Assembly (NCBI RefSeq): GCF_003945595.2
Contig: NW_024104365.1
Coordinates: 5,303,049-5,367,048, forward strand
DNA: 64,000 nt
Reading direction: 5' to 3'
Source of the DNA: Pipra filicauda
Lineage: Eukaryota; Chordata; Aves; Passeriformes; Pipridae
Within the stretch, counting starts at the first letter, position 1. Each line of letters opens with the position of its first letter. The notes under the pieces are model-generated. The model saw only the letters and a list, made by a program, of their open reading frames with translations. It searched no databases and was not told the origin of the DNA. Below, one piece after another: positions 1-11,329 of this stretch. The position numbers and the translations under genes were made by a program.

Positions 1-1270
1 CAGTGTTTGCTGGCTTATTTTTAGTCTTGTATAAATAAAGTTTTGCAGGAGGTCCCTAAGATTTTTTTATTGTTGGAAAGCAGGTCCTTCCTTTGGCTCT
101 CCTTCTCCTATGGGAGTAGATGTGTAACTTGAGGGAGTGCTGTGAGCTGCCTGGTGGCATAGGAGACACTGCAGGAGAAAGCTCCCACTGGGTGACAAGT
201 GGTCTCGGAGCCAGGAGGCAGCAAACACTTGGGCAGGTAGGAGCTCAGGCCCAAGGTAGCGTGTTTACCACAGGAGCACTTTAACACTGCTGGCCAGCAA
301 AACTGAGTGCCTGTCAGAAGGAGGCACAGAAATGTCAGCAACAGTGGTGCCGGCAGTTATTTATTTCCCATTCTTGCACAATGAGCTGAGGAGGACACCC
401 CTTGGTGTTCAAAACACCAAGAGGAAGGCACAACATGCCTTGGCTGTTATGATGCTCATTTCTTTCTTGAAAATCAAAGTAAATGAGTGTAAAGAGGACA
501 CTGGACACTGACATGCAATAGCTTCAGGCAGCAGCACAGGTCTTTTTTCTGCTCAGATTCCAATAAAAAATTATTTATTTTTATCAGCATGGCTTATTAA
601 TAGTTCTACAGTACTCCTGTTCTATACTGCTTCTTTTTTCCTTTCTCATTCAAAAATACTTGCTTTAGTCACTAATCATACCATTAAGAGATCATTAAAG
701 AATTAGAAAATGACTGTAGAAAAATGACCACCACATATTCTTCCAAAATATTTGATTTGCGCTTTCGTAGCAACCTTATGCTTTCAACATTTCAGAAGAT
801 ACAAGACCAACATTACAAAAAAGGTGTTTGAAATATGACAGTTGAAAAAAACAGTGTACATGAAATGTATGTTGCAGCACTGTGGCCGGTGGGATGCTTT
901 GTTGAAATAAGAGAAGGAAAACCGGTAAGCACTTACCTGTTTTTTAGACTACTTTGCCTAATCCATTATAGTTGCTAAATTATTTTCAACAGCACAGTCT
1001 GTGAGTAATTCAACCTTTGTAATTTGTTTTCTATCTGAGAAGATGCAGGATTGCTCTCTAGTTCTCTCACATTCAGCTGAAACACTTGTGCAGATGAGTT
1101 TTTGCAAGGAAACACAAAATCCAATAGCACCCACAGAAGTATCGTAACACTGATGACCAGCCTCCGATGAGCCCAGTGACCCTTTCCTGCACATATTCTT
1201 CATGTATGTATGGCTCCAGGGGTCTTAGCCCCAACCATACTGTTGCTATAAGACTCACATCCTCACAAGC
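1..1270. other. noncoding DNA, no gene seen
   Basis: I see no supported gene here. The sequence is AT-rich with many stops in all frames. A consensus splice donor occurs on the minus strand around 931-939 (reads ACAG|GTAAGT), and the plus strand carries another donor-like site at about 924, but neither has a convincing partner acceptor or a coding-like exon. The short open frames on the minus strand do not resemble any protein I know. Confidence 0.5.
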
Positions 1271-1337
1271 ACCTGCTACTTAACTCTTGAAGATGTCAGT
1301 GGGAGTTAGGCTCATAAATACTTTCTGAGCATCCTGG
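1271..1337. repeat. fossil palindromic sauropsid repeat (MITE-like fragment)
   Basis: The stretch contains the inverted pair TAACTC/GAGTTA around a centre close to TTGAAG..TCAGTGGGA, followed by TTAGGCTCATAAATAC. This matches, from memory, a short palindromic interspersed element common in turtle, crocodile and bird genomes, whose core pairs a CTCCCATTGA-like arm with TCAATGGGAGTTAGG. Related copies are at 33505-33640 and 49764-49830. The named family is uncertain. It is clearly diverged and not mobile. Confidence 0.45.
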
Positions 1338-1525
1338 AAAATGTTACAGTGGCTTGATCCAATTAAGTGAAAACACAGCATCTTTAAAAAGTCTTCCAAT
1401 TTTAAAAGGGCAAGACAGATGAACAGTATTTTTCCCAGAATACAGAAAGGAAAAGACAGTAATGAGATTTAATTAGTGTCCCTGTGCTCCTATGATCATT
1501 TACAAGTCAAAGGGGCATACATCGT

Positions 1526-1650
1526 TTGGACAATGCTCTCAGGCACATGGTGTAACTCTTGGGGCTGTCCTGAGCAGGGCCAGGAGTTGGACTTTGATGA
1601 TCCTTGTGAGTCCCTATTCAATATAAGGATATTCTATGATTCTGTGATTT
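1526..1650 (+). mobile_element. CR1 LINE 3' end fragment
   Basis: The sequence follows the CR1 3' untranslated tail: GGCACATGGTGTAACTCTTGG, then GGGCCAGGAGTTGGACT, GATGATCCTTGTGAGTCC and finally ATTCTATGATTCTGTGATT, the degenerate octamer tail that ends avian CR1 copies. It is 5' truncated, as nearly all CR1 insertions are, and contains no coding sequence. The plus orientation follows from the tail lying at the higher coordinate. Confidence 0.9.
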
Positions 1651-1787
1651 GCATTTTGGGGGCTCTTCCCCTGTCTGGCTGCACCTCTGCTCACATCCTT
1701 TCCAGGCTGGCATGGGGGGTCCTAGAGTGACATAAGCCGAGAGGGTCTGCCAGGTGCCACACATCTCTTTTTTTCCCCCCACTGCAG

Positions 1788-1903
1788 GCCATCCTTATCA
1801 GCAAAGAGGGGAAGGAGAGCATTTTGTACACCTGGGAGTCTTGGAGCTGGAAAGGGAAAAGACAAGTGGGGTGCCAGAAAAGAAATCCCTTGTTCCTACA
1901 GAA
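1788..1903 (+). other. exon-like segment with strong splice sites (candidate)
   Basis: A long pyrimidine run (TTTTTTTCCCCCCACTGCAG) ends at 1787 and a consensus donor GAA|GTAAGAG starts at 1904. The 116 bases between are open in one frame and read ..GHPYQQRGEGEHFVHLG..EKKSLVPTE. I do not recognise the peptide. The segment lies 2.2 kb upstream of the CpG-island promoter and just downstream of a CR1 fragment, so an exon of a noncoding transcript or a cryptic exon is as likely as a coding one. Only the splice-site quality supports it. Confidence 0.2.
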
Positions 1904-3410
1904 GTAAGAGAGGGGCAGGAGATAAGGCTCTCCTCCACCACCTCATGCCATATCATCTCTCATGAGGAAGCTCCCCAAGGAGATAAGACTGGTGGGAGCA
2001 GGGGGTGAAGGGAAGGAGGCATTAGTGACAGGAGGGAGAAGAAATAGTCTCTGCCACAGAGTTCACTGGACCTGTGCTGAGAAGGGTTAACCCTGTCATG
2101 CTGCTGTTGATGACAAGAAATGTTTTTTTGTTATCACGGTATGTCAGATTCAAGTGGTATCACCCATGACTTGCACGCAAGATTACAGAAGGAAGGGAAG
2201 CTGAGTGCAGGTCACATTCATGGTTCAGCACAGCTCTTCAAAACAGTGTATTTCATTTTTGCTAGGAGGGGAAACTCACACTTTGCTGACACCACTTCCC
2301 ACTAAAGTGATTCTAAGCTAAACTGGAAAATTTGTACACAGCCCTCTGACAAAGAAAAGCAAATCATGTCTTGGAGAAAGAATAAAGATATACAGCAAAA
2401 CTCAATGACCCTAGGAAATAAAGAAGCTCTTTCATGAAGATCTAAACTTGACCCACATGGATGTGAACCTGGGTTTTCTGAGGGGTGGGGGCTCTGGTTT
2501 GGGGTGTTATTTCATTATCTTTCTCCTGTTTTATAAAAGCAGTAGAATCTGAGTGCCTTGGGGATGTCTCTCACGTGGCCAGACTTGGTCCAAAGTGGGC
2601 AATGTGTTCAGCGGTTGTGGGAGGGTGGGGATGGCAGATGACAGGACAGAGAGGGTGGCATGATCCAAGCTCCTGTCTTTAGAAAACCTGGTTGAAATAT
2701 CGACAGTATTGGAGGAGCTTGCTGGGACTATGCTTTGTGGCCTCCTGCACATTCAAGCACAGCAAGGAAAATTATATTCTCAGTCCAGTTTTGGACTGAT
2801 GGAAAAGATAATCAGAATCCTTGTTTCATTTTCAGGACCCTCTTCTCAAGTTCATTTCCTTCCTGACCCCTCCGCTGCTACTTCATACATTACCCTTGGT
2901 CTCAGCTCTTTATCCTCTGCAAGAACCAACTACTCCCACTCATGGCAGTAATTCCCACACTGAGAGGTGGGAATCCCAGCCAGAACTGACCCCTGAAGCT
3001 GGGGGCATCTGTGCCAAAGGCCTCTGCTGCAGCCACAGGCTGACCCACCACTAAGGGTCAGCCAGCATTACCCCAAGCATGTGCTGGCTCCAGCAGCCTC
3101 ACCACAAACACAGTCATAGGTGTAAGTTCTGCTGTGCCAGAGTGCATATCCCGGCGGGCCAGCAGACACTGTCTGGGCACAGCTGACCACCTCACCACTT
3201 CTGTCCCTGACAGAAGCCAGAAGATAAAGGGCCATTGTGTACGTCTCAAATTCCAACAGCTGGATGGCTGTGGAGGCAACCAGGGACCGTTGGTAATAAC
3301 AGACAAGGACTGTCGGTAGTAACGCTCCGTTAGAAAGAACATACCCTCACCAAGTCCGGGAGGCGCCTCCGGAACTCCAGACATCCCATCACTGGAACCA
3401 GGACTGGTGA
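1904..3410. other. noncoding DNA upstream of the promoter
   Basis: No gene is supported. The GC content rises toward 3.0-3.4 kb. A perfect 12-bp palindrome GGAGGCGCCTCC sits at 3359-3370. The overlapping open frames on both strands between 3058 and 3384 have no recognisable domain and are probably chance. Confidence 0.5.
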
Positions 3411-3580
3411 TTTCCTTCTTTCCTTCCTTCCTTTTTTTCTCTCTTTCTTTTTCCTTCTTTCTTCCTATCTGTCTTTCCTTTCTTTTTCTTTTCCTTCCTT
3501 CGTTTCCTTCTTTATTTCTTTCCCTCTCTCCCTTTTCAATTCATCCCTTTCCTTCTCTCTCCCCTTTCACCCTAACCCTC
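3411..3580. repeat. polypyrimidine (CT-rich) tract
   Basis: About 170 bases are almost purely C and T on the plus strand, built of irregular TTTCC, TTCTT and CCTTC units with only rare A or G. Such homopurine/homopyrimidine asymmetry can adopt triplex (H-DNA) conformations. It ends about 110 bases before the CpG island and about 460 bases before the probable start codon. Confidence 0.9.
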
Positions 3581-3946
3581 TATCCAAAGCCCACCGTCTG
3601 CTTAGATAGCAGCTCAGCGGCACATCAATTTCCATTCCAAGTGGGTAATTTACTAAAAATCTTTGCGGTTTTTTTGCGGACCCTCTGACTTCTGTCGTTC
3701 CTTTCCACCACGAGCATTTACGGATCCTGGTTATTCCCTTCCCCTTAAGGGCGCTTCGTCACAGGCAGCTGCGGCGGACGCAAGCCCTCCTGCCCTGCCG
3801 GCTCGTGGGCTGGTGGCCCTGGAGCAGGGAGGAGAGGCGAGAGCGGTCCCGGTGTCCCCCGGCGGGGGCGAGAGCGATCCCGACATTCCCGGCGTTCCCG
3901 CCAGGAACGTCCCCGGTCAGCCGCTGCGCACGCCCCGCCCCCGCGG

Positions 3947-3954
3947 TGACGTCA
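3947..3954. promoter_or_regulatory. perfect CRE (CREB/ATF site)
   Basis: TGACGTCA is the full palindromic cAMP response element. It lies about 90 bases upstream of the probable start codon, between GC boxes and beside an E-box, which is the usual position for a functional CRE in a CpG-island promoter. It suggests CREB/ATF input; binding is inferred. Confidence 0.7.
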
Positions 3955-4005
3955 TGAGCGGGCACGTGGGGAGGGGGCGTGGCCATGGGACCGCCCCCGC
4001 CGCGG

Positions 4006-4010
4006 CCAAT
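4006..4010 (+). promoter_or_regulatory. CCAAT box (NF-Y type)
   Basis: CGGCCAATGGG matches the NF-Y consensus. It lies about 33 bases before the probable ATG and between two GGGGCGTGGC boxes. Being this close to the ATG implies either a short 5' leader or a site inside the transcribed region of a dispersed-start promoter. Confidence 0.55.
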
Positions 4011-4042
4011 GGGAGCCTGGGGGCGTGGCCTCGGCGGTGGCG

Positions 4043-4101
4043 ATGGCGGCGGTGTGGCGGGCCCTTTGCCGGGCTGGGCCGCGCGCGGGGAGGCGGAGAC
4101 T
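4043..4101 (+). CDS. first coding exon, probable mitochondrial protein (unidentified gene)
   Basis: An ATG in good Kozak context (GGCGATGG, purine at -3 and G at +4) opens MAAVWRALCRAGPRAGRRR and runs into a consensus donor ACT|GTGAGT after 59 bases, leaving two bases of a split codon (phase 2). The leader has seven Arg, no Asp or Glu and many Ala, typical of a cleavable mitochondrial targeting presequence. Without the splice the frame meets TGA at once, which supports use of the donor. The gene sits in the middle of the CpG island. I cannot name it. Many nuclear-encoded mitochondrial proteins begin MAA; mammalian NDUFS4 also starts MAAV and, as I recall, has a phase-2 first intron, but the following residues do not align well, so this is a guess only. 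The remaining exons were not found in the window. Confidence 0.5.
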
Positions 4102-4371
4102 GTGAGTGACGCGGGAGCGCGCGCGGCGGGCGGGGCCGGCGGACCCCCGGACCGCCCCCTCCTCCTTGCCGGCTGCAGGCGGCGCTTGGGGGTCTCCCCC
4201 CGACACCCTCCGAAAGCCGAGGGGCCCAGGGCGGGGGGGCAGCAGGGCCCGAGGACGCCTCCCCGAGGACTGGGGGGCGGCGGCGACTCCCCACAGCCGG
4301 AGCTCTGGGGGCTGCTGGCGGAGGGCTTGGCGCTCGGGCACGGGGAACGTAAGAATGGAAATCTGCTTCCT

Positions 4372-4460
4372 GGTGTGAACAGTGTCCCTGCCCACGGCAG
4401 GGGGGTTGGGACGAGGTGGTTTTTAAGGTCCCTTCTAAACCAAACCATACTGTGGTTCAT
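4372..4460 (+). mobile_element. CR1 LINE 3' end fragment
   Basis: GTGTCCCTGCCCACGGCAGG, GGGGTTGGGACGAGGTGG, TTTTTAAGGTCCCTTCTAAA and CCAAACCATACTGTGG follow the standard CR1 3' tail in order. It inserted at the downstream edge of the CpG island, inside the probable first intron, and in the same orientation as the gene. Confidence 0.9.
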
Positions 4461-5602
4461 CCAGCTACACAAAATCCCCCGTGCCTGGTTGTCTGCTTTG
4501 GTGCAGCTCCTACATGGGAACTGATCTGGGTCTTTCCCTTTCCTGCAACCAGCCTTGGATTCTAGTGGGCTCCACATGGCTACCGTGCCCCATTTTCCGC
4601 AGGGGAAAGCAAGGGACCAGACGGACTGGATCCACACAGTTGGCTTTCCCCTTTCCTTAAGAGCATCCTATGTTACCTCCTCTATCAATGCCCCGCTCTA
4701 GATGGAGCTGAGGATTGCTGAGGATTGGTCGTGGTTTGGGCAGAAGCGAGGCTGTCCCAAGCCCCCTCAGCATCCCTCATACTGGCCTTTGGGAGACCTT
4801 TGTGAGTCCAGAGCGGTGCTGAGACCCTGTGCTCTTGCCGTGGCAGTGGTTGGATGAGGGAGGGTTTTGTAGGCAACATATCTACTTGTCAAGGGACCAA
4901 AATCACCAGGTGCTTTCCTACAAGTGGGTGAACAGATGTCAGGGCTTGGACTTTGGGCAGGATGCTAGGAAAACTGTACTGTAAATACTGGATCCCCATG
5001 CCAGACAGTTTGCAAGATCAGGCTCTGAGTGCTGTATGCTGTGTAAGATGAAGGCTTCACCACACCTTCCTCCTGGAGATCTGTGTAGGTTTGATGTCCA
5101 GCTTTCTGCCTGCAGGTGTGGGCCTGCATGTTCCCTGTAGACAGAGAATGACTTCTGCCAGAGTGAGTGATTTAAGAGAAGTTTTCAACAGCACTTAGAG
5201 CACTTTTTTTTTTTTAATACTGATGTCAGGAAGGCAATCAAGTGAAGCTTTAAATTCTTGCAGTCTCTGCTGAGACCACAATACTGTAAATATTTCATAG
5301 TTGAGTGACAAAAGCCTAAGCAGTCTATAATAACTGTAACATAGATGTTACCGGGAACATGCAATATTGATGCTGGTGTTCTTGGAGAACCTCAGGGACA
5401 GTTGGAATGCCTTGTGTTCTGCTAGAGGCAGCGTGAAGAGCCCAGAAAATCCACGTCAGCCATTCCTGCCCACTATGTCCTGCATAGTTCCCAGCATATC
5501 TCCTTTAGCACAAGATCCAACCAGTTTCTGAAGACAATGCATGCATGTACATGCCTTTTTCTTTCTTACTTTCCCCCTTTTTTCCCCCCCACGTTACTGC
5601 AG
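4461..5602. other. probable intron or intergenic DNA
   Basis: No gene or recognisable repeat is supported. Base composition falls from GC-rich to average within a few hundred bases. A short T run occurs near 5204. Confidence 0.45.
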
Positions 5603-5660
5603 AATCAGAAATGCTATGCCTTGATATTTCCGATTATGAGGAATTTTGAATATTTATACT
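5603..5660 (+). other. exon-like segment (candidate, low)
   Basis: A long pyrimidine tract ending ACGTTACTGCAG precedes 58 bases that end at ACT|GTGAGG. Splicing from the exon at 4043-4101 would put a TGA in frame within seven codons (CTA ATC AGA AAT GCT ATG CCT TGA), so it cannot be an ordinary second coding exon of that gene. It could be an alternative, poison or noncoding exon, or chance. Confidence 0.15.
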
Positions 5661-8600
5661 GTGAGGAGGAGTCTACACAGTGTGAGGGCAATTGGATGAT
5701 CACGTTTATATGTTCATAGCACCTGTTTAGGGCTGGGAGAGGAGGCTGACTGCATGCCCATGGTGAGGCTGTTCTCTTCCAGCTGTGGTCAGAGGGGGCT
5801 TCCTTGTCTGGTGGTGCTAAGGAATCACTATCCCACTGCTAGACTCGCAGAAGAAATGATGGCCTCCCTGTGTTGCCCCTTGTCATCAATGCTTCTGTGG
5901 AGCGCAAGAGGCCACTGGGCAGGTGGAGACCACAGAATTTTGGGCATTCAAGCAGCAGAGACCACGGCAGGATGAGGCATGAAGAGTCCTTGCTTACCTT
6001 TAAGCTAGGCATCCATGTGGCTGTGTGCAGTGGGGAGAGAAAATACAGGAACAACTTCAAATGTCAGCAATAGCTGAACATGTTGGTTGGATTTAATTAG
6101 CACCTTCCTGATCTTTAGCAGCAATTGGCAGGTGCCACTGTGTCCAGACCGTGGTGCCTGGGTCCTACAGTGCTCACTGCCATGTTGGGCTGGGACCCTA
6201 ATTATAGCAGGTACCTCCAATGTAGTGCAGCTGCCCTTTCCAGCCACTGCCATTCTCTCTTTACTTGGATGTTGCTGCCCCTGTGAAATTGCTGGGCAGT
6301 GCTGCCCTGAAAATGTGGACCAAGTATTTATGTCATTATCAGGCAGGTGTAGCGTACCTGTTTTTGATTATTTGCAATGTTCCAGAGCCTATTGAAAGGC
6401 TCTCAGACCTGTCTGTGAAAGATTTTTGTTGTGTTGGAAAAAGTTAAAAATCCTGCTGTTTTTTTAACTTTAACCATCAGCTGTTTTTTAATAACAAATG
6501 CAGCTGGTTTTTTCTGTTGTTGTCAAGAGCTTCCAATGTGTTTTTAAAGACAATGTAAACATTAACTATGAAAACTTCCTTGCTGACAGATGTTTGTGAA
6601 GGATTCTCTCTTTGCTTGGCAATTATGCTGCAAGAGAAGAGCGTTGCACATGTAACCATGATCACCTGTGTGCCCTCAGCAAGCCAAGGGCACTTTTGCT
6701 ACACCCATGTACAAGAGGGGTTTTTACAGGTATTCATTTACATGGCATATTCCAGGCAGATCCATATCCACATGCCTGTACTAAATCTATCAAAAACGGT
6801 GTCCACATCTCAGTGGAACACTACAGAGTATGGAATATACAGTGTGGGCACATGGAGTGTGTTGATACCAGCATGCCTGCTAGGAACAAAGGAGCCTGAA
6901 AAGAGTAATAACCCCGTGTCGGATCTTGTTTAGGGACTGCGCCGACGTAATTTAAAATTTCTATCACTGGGAGTTTCTTCTCTCATCCCTGATTGCCATC
7001 TTCCCTCTGAGGAATCCACCGCTTCTCTTTCTTGTGTTTCATGCTCCAAGTTTGTGTCTGCTTGGCAAATTAGTGAAGACATTTTTCATGAGTTGGACAC
7101 TGGAGGGTGCTAATGCAATGGGAGCTGAAATTGTTCTAGCAAATTAAAGGGTACCCCTTTGTTACTTGTGAAATAGTTTTATTTTTTGTTGAAACGTTTA
7201 AATGGAAAGACATGAATCGTGGTCCTTACCAGTAGCTGATCCTGCTCGGTGTGTGTAGAGCTATGACAAAGAATATCAATGAAGTGATGTGTATGTGAGG
7301 CATTTCTTCCCTGAACCTCTATCAAAAAAACATTCATTTTATGTTCTACACATTTTTAAGTGTGTCTTTTGAGATTATGGCCTCGGGGTGAAAATTATGT
7401 GAAAGTGTGACTTTCTAGTGATAAAACCACTTTATCTGGGAGAATTGTTGAGATGTTTCTACACAATCTGCTTTTCTACAAGGTCACTTTGGTTCACCTA
7501 AACTAATACTGTCGGATTGCTAGTGAGGTGAGAACCTGATAGTAGCTCACACTGGGGAGGGAGGGGACACCCTGAACACTGCTAATCAAGTCCCTGACAT
7601 TGTGATCCTCTCTCCGGAGATGTTCCTGATAGAGCCTCAGTTTACCTTTCAACCACCATTGCTAGGCCATGTGTGAGGGAGAATGCAGGATGGAGCCTTT
7701 CGTCAGCCACTGCTGCTAGGGCAGGCAAAGCACATTACAAAACTGAGCCCTAGCTCTGGTGTTTCAAATTTGCTCAAACAGTTTTGGCAGGTTAAAATTA
7801 CACTGGGAGGACTTACAGCAAAGGAGGTATTACCTGTTTGCTCTGCTCCAGCTTTCTGCTGAACCAGGTCTCTGCTCTCCTCTGCCCTTGGCAGAAAGAC
7901 ACGGGGGCAAAATAAGCTCCCCATTGTACACTCTGGCAACTCCATACTCGGCTTTAAGGACTGTGAAACTACTGCCTGAGCCAGTTTTCATCCTGGCAGC
8001 AGCAGAGGTATGATGATGGGTAATTAATGCTAATGAGAAGCAGGGTGCAAAGCTGAGCACGTCCAGCTAACCACCACTGGCCCCCCAACTACTCTGCTTA
8101 AAGCTTACGCTGTTCTGGACAGTCCTGCATGGTCCTACCTTTGCAAACTCATTGCCCAAATGAAAGTTGGTATTTGTAAAATATGGGAGCAAAACAGAAT
8201 TGGCTACAAATACATTTTGCTTAGAAGCCTTTCTTGCTCAATATGTGTGGGAAATGCATTACTCCTCTATCTCATTCCTTTTGCAAATGGATTGCGCTGT
8301 CCTCTCCTGGAAAATGTTTTTATCTTGCTGTATGATATTGGCCAGGTTTTGTTCTCTCCCAGGTGTTGCAGTTTGCTTACATATGGCTGCTTCAATTTTT
8401 ATTTCTTTTAAAAATATACCTTTTTTTTCTGAATTCTTCCTTAAACCGAAGATGTGTAGGAGCATTGGAGAAAGAGCCTGTGGATGAGAAAACCAGAATC
8501 TCCTGTTCTCATACCAGTGGAGACCTGCTGTTCATCTTGCAAACAGAAGCATGGACAGTTTCACAGCAAAGTTGCTTAGGTGTTTATCAGAAGCAGCAAA

Positions 8601-9779
8601 AACATATCCAACTGAAAGTTTACACTTCTATTGCAAAAAGTTTTAGTAGCTTACCAGAATAGGGTTATAAGGAAATGTGAGCCGAAAAGCTTTTAAAAAT
8701 CATTGTAATAAGTGGTGGTACTGAAGACACTCTGCTTAAGGAGAGATAATGTATTTATTCTAAGCAAACAAAAAGAGATCTGCTTGACAGTGTGTTCGTC
8801 TCGTTTACCAGCTTCTAAGAGAGGTCTGCTTCTTCCATCACACCTCCACACTTGCAAGCAGAGAGCCAGGCCACACATCCTGGTGTAATTTCAAGAATGG
8901 ACATACTAGCTGCAGTGCCAAAAGGATTTGAATTTGTGCATTTTATGTAGGCGGTGCCCTAATTTATCCTGGGAGACCCTTCTCTGGGAGAGAGGCTTAA
9001 CAGACCTTCCACCAAACCTGTGTGTGTGATTGCATTGAGTTAAACGCTGCCAGCTGCAGGATGGTATCTTGAGGTCCAATGCCACCCCTGCGTGGTGGCC
9101 CTGTATGAAAAAACAGGGCACGTGTTCCCTTGGTGGGTGCTTGGTACCTTCCAGCATTGAGCCTTCACTCACTTGTGCAGTATTTCTCGGCTACTCATAT
9201 AGGCTGGGTGAGTGGGGTCCCTGGGGTTTTCATACCTTTTGGGGAGATTGGGCTGCTGTACTTGAAGTCTCTTTTCTTAAGAGCCATTCTAGCAGGCAGA
9301 AGCCCCTTGATGCTAAGAGCTTTGTAGGGTTTCTGCTGATGAACCCCTGTGTATCTCCTTGTTTGGAAAGGGGAAATACTCAATTTTCACTTACTTTGTT
9401 AGCCGGGCTGTGCATGGAAGTGTTTATTCAGCCACTACCTTTTTCACATTTTCCTCTCCTGCCCCATGAGGCCAAGGAGCACATCAGGTCTGCAGAACTT
9501 CGACTGCAAATGGGTGTGGAGGTCAGCTGTGTGGTTACTGAGCCCCTGGATGTTGAATAAATCCCCTTCACATTTTTCCCTTATTTTCTCATTGGACCTA
9601 TATTTACTTCTCAAGTCTCCCTATGCCCTTTAAATCTCCCGTCATCATTGGTGTAAATAGGATTTGCCTGTCCCTGTGAAATGGGCATCACTGTGACTGC
9701 CTGCCTTGCCTTCTCTAACTCTTCGTGGGCCAGGGTTGTTCAGTTTCATGGGCTGAGGGGCCAAACCTGCTTTCTTCTC
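5661..9779. other. noncoding DNA, no gene seen
   Basis: Average to AT-rich sequence. Open frames are short and unrelated to known proteins. I saw no CR1 copy, tRNA or other RNA gene. Confidence 0.5.
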
Positions 9780-10270
9780 TGCCTTTTTAATTAAAAATGG
9801 TTGGCATCAGGGACTTTGCAGCAATGAAAGGGAAACGATGAAACTTTGAAGAATTTGAGGCATAAAGTTGATCTCTAAATTTTAATGTACTCATTGCACT
9901 TAAACAGTTGATACATTTTATTATTGAGCATTCAGGTGACCTAATTTCCCTTAGTACTGTACTTTTAGCTTTATACATCTGCACCTAATTTGTAAAAAAG
10001 GACTTAATGAGAAACTTCAAACAGTTTAAATGTCAATTACAAAGAAAGCGAGGTTTTAAAGTTCCAGTAATCTGTCCATATTGGTCATCGAAACATGATC
10101 CCAGGTGGACGTTAATTCAAGACAGATGGCATTCCAAAGGCACAATTACAAAGAGCTTATATATTTTCAACACTAACAAGCTGTCACGCTATGTTGTAGC
10201 TACACTTCCAATACTGTATAAGCACAATTGCTGCTTTATCTGCAGTGGACTCGGTAATAAAGGGGTTTGA
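9780..10270. promoter_or_regulatory. candidate conserved noncoding element
   Basis: This AT-rich block lacks low-complexity runs and is dense in homeodomain-type cores (TTAATTAA, CTAATTT, TCAATTAC, CAATTAC) mixed with E-box-like and GATA-like sites such as CAGATGG and TTATCTGC. Such texture is typical of developmental enhancers conserved among vertebrates. Conservation cannot be tested here. Confidence 0.25.
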
Positions 10271-10774
10271 TTCCCCACTCTTGATAGTGTCAGTGGGATT
10301 TCGGAGGGGGGCTGAACTGGAGAGCAGGGTTAGTTAGTGTGAATATCTTGCATTTGCTTAGTCTGTTGGGTCGGAGGCTTATGTTTGTTTTTATGGTTTT
10401 TGTTAAGTTAGTGAAATGCTCTTCAAAGGAGGGGAAATATTGAATATGGACATAACACGACTAGCTCATCACAGTTATATTTCTATTTCCTAGATGTTTG
10501 CAGTTAAAAAGTCATCTGAAAGCCTTTGGAGTAATGCACATGTTACTTGGAAGACTGAAGTCCAGGGGATTAATAGTGGCTTGAATTGCAATGGTGTAAA
10601 TGGGCAGCAGCTTGGCTGCAGCCAGGCAGGAGTACTACACCCTGTGTAAAAGGCAGCTTGAATTATTTTCAGTTTCTGAAAGTATTCCTAGGTCCAAAGG
10701 CAGAGGTGGAGGAGCTGGACGAAGCATGTTCAAGGTAGGGCTTCCGTTAGACTGAAGAATCAACATGTGGTATA

Positions 10775-10866
10775 GTTGATCTAGTTGAAGTTATCCCTGG
10801 CCATGGCAGGGGGGTTGGACTAGCTGGCTTTTAAAAGTCTCTTCCAAAGCAAACTATTCTATGTGG
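10775..10866 (+). mobile_element. CR1 LINE 3' end fragment
   Basis: AGTTGATCTAGTTGAAGTTA, TCCCTGGCCATGGCAGGG, GGGTTGGACTAGCTGGC and CTCTTCCAAAGC..ACTATTCTATG reproduce the CR1 3' tail. It is short, 5' truncated and moderately diverged. Confidence 0.9.
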
Positions 10867-11329
10867 TAGATGGCAAGGATGTTATAAAAGGATGATGTTT
10901 GAGTTGAGCTGAGAAGTGATCTGTGCAGCTGAACAATGAAAGCTAATTTAGCAAAATTTCCACTAATTTTTTGTTTGTTTCTTGAAACCAGGTCATGAAA
11001 AAGCAAGACTTGCATGTCTATGACTAGACAATGTTTTAATAAGCTTTAAAAATTCTGTGCTGTTAGCAGCAGGATTAATAATGCTCTCCAGGAATGTTTT
11101 TAAGCTCCTATGGGCATGTGTATCCTCTAAGAGATGCTGAGAATGAAGAGCTTATATTTCTGCTCATTTATTTACCTTTCATTGGAAAGTGGAGAAGAAA
11201 GCAGAAAGGCTAAGATGTTCATCCTCAGAAGACAGGAATTAAATGGTGAGCTTATACTCTTTAATTTTTGTTTTTCATTAATGAATGTGGTAAATGTGTT
11301 TTTGAAAGCATTTTACCTGGCTTGCATTT
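10867..11329. other. noncoding DNA, nothing recognised
   Basis: AT-rich sequence without a supported gene or repeat. Confidence 0.45.

Larger units (their letters stand above)
3690..4340 (+). promoter_or_regulatory. CpG-island promoter
   Basis: This stretch is very GC-rich and dense in CpG, in sharp contrast to its AT-rich surroundings. It holds GC boxes (CCCCGCCCCC at 3933-3942, GGGGGCGTGGC at 3973-3983, GGGGGCGTGGCC at 4019-4030), an E-box CACGTG at 3963-3968, a CRE and a CCAAT box. No TATA box is visible, which fits a dispersed-start housekeeping promoter. It covers the candidate first exon and the first part of its intron. CpG-island promoters are often bidirectional, but I found no convincing exon on the minus strand. 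Confidence 0.85.

Noticed and set aside
931..939. Consensus splice donor on the minus strand
   Set aside because: No matching acceptor or coding-like exon could be found between 940 and about 1500.
3759..4637. Long 292-codon open frame on the minus strand and overlapping frames across the CpG island
   Set aside because: GC-rich DNA lacks stop codons by composition. The peptides are Pro/Arg/Gly-rich, have no domain, and overlap a better-supported promoter and exon.
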